In this document: positions 1 to 5,718 of the stretch, one piece after another
Layout: the number at the start of each line of letters is the position of its first letter
Numbering within the stretch: the stretch's first letter is position 1
Assembly: GCA_937875395.1 (NCBI GenBank)
Contig: CALNCU010000281.1
Span: 1-9,737, forward strand
Direction of reading: 5' to 3'
Source of the DNA: an uncultured Armatimonadota bacterium
Lineage (GTDB): Bacteria > Armatimonadota > UBA5829 > DTJY01
DNA: 9,737 nt
Notes under the pieces: generated by a model
The model's input: only the letters and a program-made list of their open reading frames with translations
What the model was told of the DNA's origin: nothing
Database searches by the model: none
Translations under genes and position numbers: made by a program

Positions 1-1
1 C

Positions 2-589
2 ACGCCGGATAACAGGAACATGGTGCTCTTCCCAGAGAAGATTGGCGGAAAGTATGTTCGCCTTGAGCGGCCCTTCCCGGTATATAGCCGCGGTAACATG
101 GACAGGTTTGATATCTGGATCTCTGATTCACCAGACCTTAAATACTGGGGTAACTCCAACCTGGTAATGGGGGTAGAAGATGTCCCCTTCACAAATAACA
201 AGATAGGACCTGCCGCGCCACCGGTAAAAACCAGCAAAGGATGGCTTACCTCATTCCATGCCGTAGACATTGATTGCCAACGTGGCAAGCATGGGTGGGA
301 AGGCTCTTGGACAAAGCGCTATACTGCGGGCATAATGCTGCTAGACTTGAAAAATCCGCAGAAAGTTACAGGGCTATGCAGAGAACCGCTTATAGTGCCG
401 AAGTTTCCGTATGAGATAGAAAGCGGCTACAGGAATAATGTCATATTTCCCGGAGGCATGATACTGGAGGATACCGGCGAGGTTAAGATCTACTACGGCT
501 CTGCCGATACGGTAGAGTGCCTGGCCACCGCCCATGTTGATGATCTACTGAATCTGTGCAAACCGGTAGATCTAAAACGCGGATTTTGA
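2..589 (+). CDS. GH130 family mannoside phosphorylase, C-terminal part (5' end outside window)
   Basis: Glycoside hydrolase family 130 enzymes cleave beta-mannosides by phosphorolysis, releasing mannose 1-phosphate; most are cytoplasmic. The frame is open from base 2, and no start is needed inside the window. About 195 residues are visible, roughly the second half of a normal 330-390 residue protein. Seen here are the blade motifs RNMVLFPEKIGGKYVRLERP near the beginning, GPAAPPVKTSKGWL, YTAGIMLLDLKNP, and the C-terminal signature IFPGGMILEDTGEVKIYYG followed by SADTVECLATA. The Arg and Lys residues in the RLERP and VKTSKGW segments lie where family members bind phosphate. The catalytic Asp would be upstream and is not visible. 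Whether the substrate is mannosylglucose, manno-oligosaccharide or an N-glycan core cannot be decided from this half. No clear terminator follows the stop; structured repeats begin about 80 bp downstream. Confidence 0.88.
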   Translation, partial: TPDNRNMVLFPEKIGGKYVRLERPFPVYSRGNMDRFDIWISDSPDLKYWGNSNLVMGVEDVPFTNNKIGPAAPPVKTSKGWLTSFHAVDIDCQRGKHGWEGSWTKRYTAGIMLLDLKNPQKVTGLCREPLIVPKFPYEIESGYRNNVIFPGGMILEDTGEVKIYYGSADTVECLATAHVDDLLNLCKPVDLKRGF

Positions 590-670
590 GCATACCCGCT
601 GTTTTATTAAATGTTCCCCCAAATTCATAATTAAAAACAAGGCTTTTACAGCATTAGTTATGGAAGGTGA

Positions 671-710
671 TACTTCGGTCGCAGAGTGCCTTGGCACGCC
701 GCTGCCGAAG
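671..710 (-). repeat. Structured palindromic repeat, copy A (minus orientation)
   Basis: Outer arms CTTCGG (673-678) and CCGAAG (705-710) pair. CAG (682-684) pairs with CTG (702-704), with a TCG bulge on one side (679-681). The terminal stem is TGCC (687-690) with GGCA (693-696), leaving a two-base gap at the tip. Read on the minus strand it ends in ...CTCTGCGACCGAAGTATC, the end shared with the other copies in this window. It faces copy B in inverted orientation. Confidence 0.85.
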
Positions 711-757
711 TCTTGTTAAACAGCATAACTTTTTTGGTGAAGTACTATTATTAGTCC

Positions 758-855
758 ACTCTGTAACCTTAGATTTGCAAGTTCAAATAGGGCAACGCCC
801 GCAGCGCACTAAAATGCTCTGCGGCCGAAGTATCCTGGACATATTCAAGTTTACA
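758..855 (+). repeat. Structured palindromic repeat, copy B with extended flanks
   Basis: The core stem pairs CCGCAG (799-804) with CTGCGG (819-824), and GCA (806-808) with TGC (815-817), followed by the family ending CCGAAGTATC. The 35 bases upstream (758-792) match 2960-2995 next to copy C at about 31 of 36 aligned positions, so the repeat unit is larger than the hairpin. The ends TGTAACCTTAGAT (762-774) and ATTCAAGTTTACA (843-855) are imperfect inverted repeats, so the roughly 94-bp element could close into one long hairpin, as non-autonomous mobile elements often do. Confidence 0.75.
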
Positions 856-1003
856 CCCCACTAGCCCCGGAGCCTTTTGAAATACTTGAATTTTTTGTTA
901 CAGCAAGGCCCTCTTTTATGTTTTATGTTACGCTGTTCATATATATATAATTGAAGGTCACAACGCAAATGCAAACTTACCTCAACAATTTATGAACAAG
1001 CGC

Positions 1004-1032
1004 TTGATAAATAAGCCCATCAATGATATAAT
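1004..1032 (+). promoter_or_regulatory. Sigma70-type promoter for the pseudopilin
   Basis: TTGATA (1004-1009) and a perfect TATAAT (1027-1032) are separated by exactly 17 bp. Transcription would start near 1039, giving a leader of about 34 nt before the ATG at 1073. A second TATAAT at 946-951 lacks a reasonable -35 and is a weaker candidate. Confidence 0.75.
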
Positions 1033-1072
1033 CACCAGCAAATAATTCACTTTAGGTGGGCAAAGAAATAGT

Positions 1073-1708
1073 ATGATTAAAAGCATTTATACCAACCGGG
1101 GATTTACGCTTGTTGAACTGTTAGTTGTTATAGCTATAATAGCCATCCTTGCAGCCATTATGTTCCCGGTCTTCGCCAAAGCCAGAGACAAGGCGCGCCA
1201 GGCCAGTTGCCAGAACAATCTTAAATCCATAGGCGCCGCCATGCTTATGTATGCTCAGGATTATGAAGAGATGTTCCCTGGGGCGGGCAGTTCCGGCGGT
1301 AACAACAGTTGGGATGCCGCTGTTCAACCTTACATAAGAAGTACAAAAATCTTTAAGTGCCCAAGCCACTCTCTTGATGAATCTACCAACTCTTACGGTG
1401 CAAACCAGCTCCTTCTTGGTGTCGCCGCCCCCAGGATAATCAACCCTACCGCGGCAGTGCTCCTCTTTGATGCCAACACGCAGAAATCCGTCCGGCTTAT
1501 AGGCAACGGCATGGCGTTTAGCAGCTTCAGGATGGCGGCGCCCCTCTACCATGATGACAACACCTTCGCTTTAACGCACGGGGATGGCGATAACATCTGC
1601 TTTGCAGACGGCCACGTAAAATGGTACCGCACCAGGGCGCTTGCAAATGCTGCTCCCATAAATGAGCACAGCTGGAACGATATCTCCTTCCTGCCGAGCA
1701 ACCAGTAA
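1073..1708 (+). CDS. Type II secretion/type IV pilus-like pseudopilin with H-x9-DG motif
   Basis: A 211-residue prepilin-like protein. The short basic leader ends in RG, followed by FTLVELLVVIAIIAILAAIM: prepilin peptidase should cut after Gly10, with Phe11 becoming the methylated N terminus and Glu15 the conserved +5 glutamate. The hydrophobic helix spans about residues 11-31. It continues as MFPVFAKARDKARQASC, a stretch typical of Armatimonadota pseudopilins. Near the C terminus His169 and Asp179-Gly180 form an exact H-x9-DG motif within FADGHVKW. Such proteins are inserted in the inner membrane and may assemble into secretion pseudopili or surface structures; the cargo or role is unknown. 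No secretion-machinery gene lies nearby, so it is an orphan copy, which is common for this family. The ribosome binding site is weak (GGTGGG about 14 nt upstream), but the prepilin leader fixes the start. Confidence 0.9.
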   Translation: MIKSIYTNRGFTLVELLVVIAIIAILAAIMFPVFAKARDKARQASCQNNLKSIGAAMLMYAQDYEEMFPGAGSSGGNNSWDAAVQPYIRSTKIFKCPSHSLDESTNSYGANQLLLGVAAPRIINPTAAVLLFDANTQKSVRLIGNGMAFSSFRMAAPLYHDDNTFALTHGDGDNICFADGHVKWYRTRALANAAPINEHSWNDISFLPSNQ

Positions 1709-1732
1709 CCTGGAAGATTTGCCAGGTTGCTC
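1696..1732 (+). other. Overlapping inverted repeats at the pseudopilin 3' end
   Basis: GAGCAACC (1696-1703, inside the last codons) is complementary to GGTTGCTC (1725-1732). AACCTGG (1707-1713) is complementary to CCAGGTT (1722-1728). The two stems share the same 3' arm and exclude each other. No T-run follows, so this is not a standard intrinsic terminator; it may stabilise the mRNA end or weaken readthrough into the reductase. Confidence 0.45.
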
Positions 1733-1793
1733 AATAGCATACCGCCAGATAGGTTTCTGGTTTAGGTTTTATGGGTAGAACTAAATTGCAATA

Positions 1794-1818
1794 CACAGGC
1801 CTGAACTGCCTGCCTGTG
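1794..1818 (+). promoter_or_regulatory. Inverted repeat upstream of the aldo-keto reductase
   Basis: CACAGGC (1794-1800) pairs with GCCTGTG (1812-1818) across an 11-nt loop, ending 19 bp before the ribosome binding site region of the reductase. It could be an operator half-site pair or an mRNA hairpin. No convincing -35/-10 pair was found in 1709-1846, so the reductase may be read through from the pseudopilin promoter. Confidence 0.35.
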
Positions 1819-1846
1819 CGCATTCCCCCTAATGGAAGGAGCAACC

Positions 1847-2809
1847 ATGCAGTATACCCATCTTGGCCGGTCAGGACTTCTGGTGAGCAGGGCCTGCCTT
1901 GGCACCATGAACTTCGGCCCCCAGACAAGCGAGGAAGAGAGCTTTGCCATAATGGATGCCGCCCTTGATGCAGGCATCAACTTCTTTGATACCGCAGACG
2001 GATACGGAAGGCCCATAAAGCCCGGTCTAACGGAAGAGATTATAGGCCGGTGGCTTGCGCAGGGCGGCAGGCGGGAGAAGATAGTCCTGTCCACCAAAGT
2101 CTACGGCCCAATGGGAGACTGGCCCAACCAGTCAGGGCTCTCCGCCTACCACATCATAAGCGCCTGCGAAGCCAGCCTGCAACGCCTTAAGACAGACCGC
2201 ATAGATCTTTACCAGATGCATCATATAGACCGGGAAACCCCCTGGGAAGAGATTTGGCAGGCCATGGAACGGCTTGTGCAGGCGGGCAAGGTTATCTACG
2301 TGGGCAGCAGCAACTTTGCAGCATGGAACATAGCGCAGGCAAACGAACTGGCAAAGAATCGAAATTTCATGGGAACCATCTCTGAACAGAGCCTCTACAA
2401 CCTCACCCAGAGGACTATAGAACTTGAAGTGATTCCGGCGTGCACTGCATACGGAATAGGCATCATCCCCTGGAGCCCTCTTGGCGGCGGACTTTTGGGC
2501 GGAGTGTTGCAGAAGCACAGTGAGGGGCGGCGCTCCCATATGCGGGATAAGATAGAAGCCCACCGCTCGCAGCTTGAGGCATACGAGTCTCTGTGCAGCA
2601 GCCTGGGCGAAGAACCGGCATCCGTGGCGCTGGCATGGCTCCTTTCAAGACCGGTTGTGACGGCACCCATTATAGGCCCCAGAACCAGAGACCAGCTGCC
2701 GGGAGCCCTTAGGGCGCTTGATATATCCCTCTCGCCAGAGGTGCTTGAAAAACTGGATAGCATCTTTCCCGGCCCCGGCGGGGAGGCCCCGGAGGCATAT
2801 TCCTGGTAA
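1847..2809 (+). CDS. Aldo-keto reductase family oxidoreductase
   Basis: A 320-residue NADPH-dependent aldo-keto reductase, expected to be a soluble TIM barrel reducing aldehydes or ketones. The full catalytic tetrad is visible: Asp48 and Tyr53 in FFDTADGYG, Lys84 in IVLSTKVYG, and His125 in DLYQMHH. The C-terminal cofactor loop region includes APIIGPRTRDQL, and the protein ends FPGPGGEAPEAYSW, a tail common in the bacterial subgroup resembling YajO/Tas-like and Streptomyces enzymes. The ATG at 1847 is preferred over the in-frame ATG at 1832 because GGAAGGAG lies 5 nt before 1847, and the earlier start would place this site inside the coding region. Length is normal and no key residue is missing. 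The physiological substrate cannot be inferred; the neighbours do not define a pathway. Confidence 0.93.
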   Translation: MQYTHLGRSGLLVSRACLGTMNFGPQTSEEESFAIMDAALDAGINFFDTADGYGRPIKPGLTEEIIGRWLAQGGRREKIVLSTKVYGPMGDWPNQSGLSAYHIISACEASLQRLKTDRIDLYQMHHIDRETPWEEIWQAMERLVQAGKVIYVGSSNFAAWNIAQANELAKNRNFMGTISEQSLYNLTQRTIELEVIPACTAYGIGIIPWSPLGGGLLGGVLQKHSEGRRSHMRDKIEAHRSQLEAYESLCSSLGEEPASVALAWLLSRPVVTAPIIGPRTRDQLPGALRALDISLSPEVLEKLDSIFPGPGGEAPEAYSW

Positions 2810-2894
2810 CAAGCAGACCCGGATAGAATTAAATCTATGCTTGATAATCTGCTAGTACTAAATTAACCTAGATATTGTTGTTAACAATCGTGGT

Positions 2895-2923
2895 GGAAGG
2901 TAGCAGCGGAGATGCCGCCTTCC
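2895..2923. other. Hairpin downstream of the aldo-keto reductase
   Basis: GGAAGG (2895-2900) pairs with CCTTCC (2918-2923), with an inner CGG/CCG pair (2907-2909 with 2915-2917) and a one-sided bulge. It sits about 85 bp after the stop codon and lacks a T-tract on either strand. It may be a weak terminator or a degenerate relative of the nearby repeat. Confidence 0.3.
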
Positions 2924-2959
2924 GATTAACCTCAATCTTCAGTTAATGTAACACTAAGT

Positions 2960-3057
2960 ACTCTGTAAACTTGGATTTTACAAGTTCAAACAGGGCTTCG
3001 GCAGCGACGCCTCCGGCTCTGCGACCGAAGTATCGCCCCGGGGGTTGGTGCACCTGG
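2960..3057 (+). repeat. Structured palindromic repeat, copy C with upstream flank
   Basis: The flank at 2960-2995 matches that of copy B and contains its own perfect hairpin, AACTTG (2968-2973) with CAAGTT (2981-2986). In the core, CTTCGG (2996-3001) pairs with CCGAAG (3025-3030), CAG (3002-3004) with CTG (3019-3021), and GCC (3009-3011) with GGC (3015-3017) around a TCC loop. A CGA bulge (3022-3024) lies in the 3' arm, as in the other copies. The segment 2996-3057 is the first unit of the 62-bp tandem array. Confidence 0.85.
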
Positions 3058-3119
3058 CTTCGGCAGCGACGCCTCCGGCTCTGCGACCGAAGTATCGCCC
3101 CGGGGGTTGATGCACCTGG
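3058..3119 (+). repeat. Structured palindromic repeat, copy D (tandem duplicate of C)
   Basis: This 62-bp unit repeats 2996-3057 with a single difference (G at 3048, A at 3110). Such near-identity indicates a recent tandem duplication or active homogenisation. Confidence 0.92.
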
Positions 3120-3136
3120 CTTCGGCAGCGGCGTGG
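3120..3136 (+). repeat. Truncated third repeat unit
   Basis: CTTCGGCAGCGGCGTGG begins a third unit in the same 62-bp register, but stops exactly where the stop codon of the minus-strand CoA-binding gene begins (3137-3139). Its first 16 bases match the 5' half of copy A (minus orientation), including GGCGTG, rather than copies C and D. Confidence 0.75.
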
Positions 3137-3502
3137 CTAGAACTGCCCCGTCTGAAGAAGGATAAGAGTGCAGGCGTACAGTACCTCTATGCCGTTTTTC
3201 TTGCAGGCATCGGCCAGAACATCGCTCTTAGTGCCGGGGTTCATAATTACGCGGCGGGGTTTTACCGCAACAACATCATCGGCAAGCTCTCCGGCAACGG
3301 CAGGGCGTACATACATTGTCACGGTATCCACCGGCTCCGGTATATCTCTAAGGGAAGGGTAGCACTTTATCCCATCAACCGTCTCTTTTAAAGGGTTTAC
3401 GGGAATAGGGTTGTACCCGCGGGATTGCAGCATATGCAGAGCCCGGTTGGCGTACTTGGTAGGGTCTTCGGTAGCTCCCACTATTGCAACGTTCTTGTTC
3501 AT
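3137..3502 (-). CDS. CoA-binding domain protein (YccU-like)
   Basis: A 121-residue protein made of a single Rossmann-type CoA-binding domain (CoA_binding_2 type), the family of E. coli YccU and the CoA-binding half of succinyl-CoA synthetase alpha. The glycine-containing nucleotide loop VAIVGATEDPTKYANRA is at residues 5-21. It is followed by GYNPIPVNP, the strand VDTVTMYVRP, and VIMNPGTKS. The C terminus EVLYACTLILLQTGQF resembles the normal family ending, so the protein is complete even though repeats begin right after its stop codon. AAGGAGG (3508-3514) lies 5 nt before the ATG and fixes the start. It lies 73 bp downstream of the ThuA-domain gene on the same strand, so they are probably co-transcribed. 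The biochemical role of stand-alone members is poorly known; ligand binding is inferred from the fold. Confidence 0.87.
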   Translation of the reverse strand: MNKNVAIVGATEDPTKYANRALHMLQSRGYNPIPVNPLKETVDGIKCYPSLRDIPEPVDTVTMYVRPAVAGELADDVVAVKPRRVIMNPGTKSDVLADACKKNGIEVLYACTLILLQTGQF

Positions 3503-3517
3503 TTGAGCCTCCTTGGG

Positions 3518-3563
3518 GCAGGATAGGGCATATCTTCAACATGGTTACTATACCCTATCCTGC
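3518..3563. promoter_or_regulatory. Long inverted repeat between the ThuA-domain and CoA-binding genes
   Basis: GCAGGATAGGGCATA (3518-3532) and TATACCCTATCCTGC (3549-3563) are inverted repeats of 15 bp with one mismatch (a wobble pair in RNA), around a 16-nt loop. In the minus-strand transcript the hairpin ends just before the AAGGAGG of the CoA-binding gene. It lacks a T-run, so it may serve mRNA processing, differential stability or translational control rather than termination; an operator is also possible. Confidence 0.6.
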
Positions 3564-3575
3564 AAACTTTGGAGC

Positions 3576-4307
3576 TTACAATTTTTCCAGCGGATTGGGA
3601 TGATGATCAAATACCGGAACCGTGGTATCTTTTGGAGCCGCCCACCGGACGGCGTTCTCTATTACTTTCAGCACTTTGCCGTCATAGTAAGTGGGGTGGC
3701 TTTCATGTCCGGGGCGGAAGTAGAATATCTTGCCGCGCCTCCTGTGCCAGGCGCATCCGCTTCTAAATATCTCTCCGCCGGCAAACCAGCTTACAAAGAC
3801 AAGCTCATCCGGCTGGGGGATATCAAACTGCTCCCCGTACATCTCTTCATGCGGAAGCTCTATGTATTCTCCTATGCCCTCTGTTATGGGGTGGGCCGGG
3901 TCTATTACCCACAGACGCTCCTTCTCTGCAATATCCCGCCATTTTAAGTTGCAGGTTGTTCCCATAAGGCGCTTGAAGATTTTGGAGTAATGACCGGCAT
4001 GCAGCACTATAAGCCCCATGCCAGAGAGCACTCTCTGCTGTACCTTGTCTACAACTGCATCAGAGACTTCGCTGTGCGCGCAATGCCCCCACCATGTCAT
4101 AACATCGGTTTCGGCAAGTACTTTATCTGTAAGGCCGTGCTCCGGTTCATCCAGAGTAGCCGTGCGTACCTGCATATCCGGCTGCTTCTCCAGGTGCCCG
4201 GCAATGACTTTATGCATGCCTTCTGGATAGAGCTTGCTTGCCGGATGCTCCGGGTTCTTTTCATGCCGGAACTCGCTCCAGACTGTGACTCTTATCGCTT
4301 TGCTCAT
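3576..4307 (-). CDS. ThuA-domain protein (trehalose utilisation-like)
   Basis: A 243-residue protein covered by a ThuA domain (class I glutamine amidotransferase-like fold), a family named after a trehalose-utilisation protein of rhizobia; the reaction is not established. Visible conserved blocks are VTVWSEFRHEK (residues 7-17), TWWGHCAHSEV (71-81), LHAGHYSKIFKRLMG (102-116), HPITEGIGEYIELPHEEMYG (139-158) and YFRPGHESHPTYYD (196-209). The histidine-rich segments WWGHCAH and PGHESHP probably line the active-site pocket. There is no signal peptide, so it is expected in the cytoplasm. The ATG at 4307 is preferred over an in-frame ATG at 4328 because GGAGG lies 4 nt before 4307 and the longer version would contain it. 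Divergent from the MFS transporter and upstream of the CoA-binding gene, it may act in uptake and processing of a sugar or polyol; this is inference. Confidence 0.88.
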   Translation of the reverse strand: MSKAIRVTVWSEFRHEKNPEHPASKLYPEGMHKVIAGHLEKQPDMQVRTATLDEPEHGLTDKVLAETDVMTWWGHCAHSEVSDAVVDKVQQRVLSGMGLIVLHAGHYSKIFKRLMGTTCNLKWRDIAEKERLWVIDPAHPITEGIGEYIELPHEEMYGEQFDIPQPDELVFVSWFAGGEIFRSGCAWHRRRGKIFYFRPGHESHPTYYDGKVLKVIENAVRWAAPKDTTVPVFDHHPNPLEKL

Positions 4308-4469
4308 GGTTCCTCCTGCTGTTAACATATCGGCCCAAGCCGAGAAACTTTAACTTCTATAGAGCTATTCTAGTTTAAAGCATAGACTCCTCCTTTATGT
4401 ATGGGATGATTTTTTGTGCCGGTGCATGATATACTGTTTAACACTTGCTGTTGAAGGGATTTGACCTTT
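4308..4469. promoter_or_regulatory. Divergent intergenic region, ThuA-domain gene and MFS gene
   Basis: These 162 bp should hold both promoters. For the MFS gene an extended -10, TGATATACT (4427-4435), is present, with no good -35. On the minus strand TAGAAT (4372-4367) is a possible -10 for the ThuA-domain gene, without a recognisable -35. A small hairpin TCGGC/GCCGA (4330-4343) would lie in the leader of the ThuA-domain mRNA. Confidence 0.45.
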
Positions 4470-5648
4470 ATGTCTATTGGCGCACGCTGCATCAGGTTTA
4501 TAGATTTTCCGGGAAATCGCAACTTAAAGCTTCTGGCTCTGGCCACGTTCTTCCTTATGTTTGGATTTGGGGCATACTCTGCAACCTACAATAATTTTAT
4601 AGTTCAGGTGCTGCATCTGCAGCCGGAGCAGCTGGGGGTTGTGGAATCGCTCAGGGAGGTGCCGGGGCTTATCATGGTGCTGGTTCTAGCCATGACTATG
4701 CGGGTTGCCGAGCCTGTTGTTGCGGCTGTGAGCCTTTTTCTTGTTGCAGCGGGCATATCTGCATACTATGCCATTAACAGCCTGGCCACGCTCTACATAT
4801 TTTCCTTTATCTGGAGTCTGGGGCTGCACTCTTGGATGACGGTGAATCCGTCCATGGTTATGGGTCTTTCAGAGGAGGGCAGTAAGGGCAGGCGCCTGGG
4901 ACAGCTTGCGGCCGTCTCATCATTCGGCATGATTTGCGGCATGCTTCTTGTACTCTTCCTTGGAGGCATACTTGGTTTCAGGATAATCTTTCTTGTGGGC
5001 GGCGTATCTTCTGTAGCTGCAATGGTCTTTGTCTCCATGATCTCAAGAGATATAGGCCACGCAAAGAAACCCCGCATGGTCTGGAAACGCAAGTACTCTC
5101 TCTACTACCTGATAACGTTTCTGGAGGGATGCCGGAAGCAGGTCTTTTTAACCTTTGCCGTATTTGCGCTTGTACGCAACTACCATACACCCGTAAAAAT
5201 TGTCGCCCTTCTCATGATTATAAACAGCCTGGTTAACGTTCTATTTTCTGCAAGGGTGGGACGGCTGATAGACAGGATAGGGGAGAAGAGAGTGCTCTTT
5301 TTTTGCTATGCGGCGCTTATTCCTGTCTTTCTGGGATATGCGCTGGTCAGGCAGCCCTTCTACCTGTACATACTTTACGTACTGGATAACCTCTTCTTCC
5401 TTGGAAGCATAGGTTTAACCACGTATCTGCAGAAGATAGCCTTGCCGGAGGACCTTATGCCCAGCCTTGCCATGGGAGTCTCCATGAACCACGCGGCGGC
5501 GGTTGTTGTGCCGCTGGCAGGGGGATACTTATGGCAAAACCTTGGATACCCTGTTACATTTATGGGCGGCGCGGTTGTGGTAGCCGTCTCTGCGGCGGCG
5601 GTGCTGCTAATGAAGACTCCAAAAAAGCCGCACCACAGGTCCGGATAG
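4470..5648 (+). CDS. Major facilitator superfamily transporter
   Basis: A 392-residue inner-membrane transporter of normal MFS length, with about twelve hydrophobic segments in two halves. The first is LLALATFFLMFGFGAYSA, later ones include LGGILGFRIIFLVGGVSSVA and the last lies in GGAVVVAVSAAAVLLM. A basic loop near the middle (HAKKPRMVWKRK) separates the halves. The MFS loop motif is clear between the second and third helices of the C-terminal half, as GRLIDRIGEKR at residues 264-274. The ATG at 4470 is preferred over a TTG at 4461 because the AAGGGA at 4454-4459 is 10 nt from 4470 but only 1 nt from 4461. The substrate is unknown; divergence from a ThuA-domain gene suggests a sugar or related compound. 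The next gene is convergent. Confidence 0.88.
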   Translation: MSIGARCIRFIDFPGNRNLKLLALATFFLMFGFGAYSATYNNFIVQVLHLQPEQLGVVESLREVPGLIMVLVLAMTMRVAEPVVAAVSLFLVAAGISAYYAINSLATLYIFSFIWSLGLHSWMTVNPSMVMGLSEEGSKGRRLGQLAAVSSFGMICGMLLVLFLGGILGFRIIFLVGGVSSVAAMVFVSMISRDIGHAKKPRMVWKRKYSLYYLITFLEGCRKQVFLTFAVFALVRNYHTPVKIVALLMIINSLVNVLFSARVGRLIDRIGEKRVLFFCYAALIPVFLGYALVRQPFYLYILYVLDNLFFLGSIGLTTYLQKIALPEDLMPSLAMGVSMNHAAAVVVPLAGGYLWQNLGYPVTFMGGAVVVAVSAAAVLLMKTPKKPHHRSG

Positions 5649-5673
5649 CCTGCCGGGGTGGAATTTTCATGGG

Positions 5674-5707
5674 GCCGTGAGATGAGGGCAGCTCCCCATC
5701 CCACGGC
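5674..5707. terminator. Hairpin between convergent genes
   Basis: GCCGTG (5674-5679) pairs with CACGGC (5702-5707), continued inward by GATG/CATC-type pairs with two mismatches. It lies in the 70-bp gap between the 3' ends of the MFS gene and the SGNH hydrolase gene, where a bidirectional terminator would be expected. No T-run follows on either strand, so intrinsic termination is uncertain. Confidence 0.4.
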
Positions 5708-5718
5708 ATAAACCTGCC

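Larger units (their letters stand above)
590..1072. other. Non-coding region with two repeat copies and the pseudopilin promoter
   Basis: No credible gene was found in these 483 bases. An open frame at 667-864 runs through the repeat copies and has no ribosome binding site or recognisable protein. The stretch holds an inverted pair of structured repeats (671-710 and 758-855), an AT-rich segment around 880-960, and a good sigma70-type promoter at 1004-1032. Confidence 0.8.
2810..3136. other. Convergent intergenic region with hairpin and repeat array
   Basis: These 327 bases lie between the 3' ends of the aldo-keto reductase and the minus-strand CoA-binding gene. They contain a GGAAGG/CCTTCC hairpin (2895-2923, no T-run) and a 62-bp tandem array of the structured repeat with its upstream flank (2960-3136). 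Open frames across the array are repeat-derived and not credible genes. Confidence 0.75.

Noticed and set aside
667..864. Open frame of 65 codons in the first intergenic region
   Set aside because: It runs through repeat copies A and B, has no ribosome binding site, and its translation resembles no protein; the structure is explained by the repeats.
946..951. TATAAT as an alternative promoter for the pseudopilin
   Set aside because: It lies in a simple AT-repeat and lacks a plausible -35 at 16-18 bp, while the pair at 1004-1032 is much better.
1121..1552. 143-codon minus-strand frame opposite the pseudopilin
   Set aside because: It is a shadow of a clearly recognised gene, with no start signal or family resemblance.
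671..3119. The repeats as a CRISPR array
   Set aside because: The tandem part has only two full units that are contiguous, with no unique spacers, and other copies are scattered with variable cores; no cas gene is present.
2971..3165. Open frame of 64 codons with internally repeated peptide
   Set aside because: The peptide repetition simply reflects the 62-bp tandem DNA repeat, and the frame runs into the 3' end of the real minus-strand gene.
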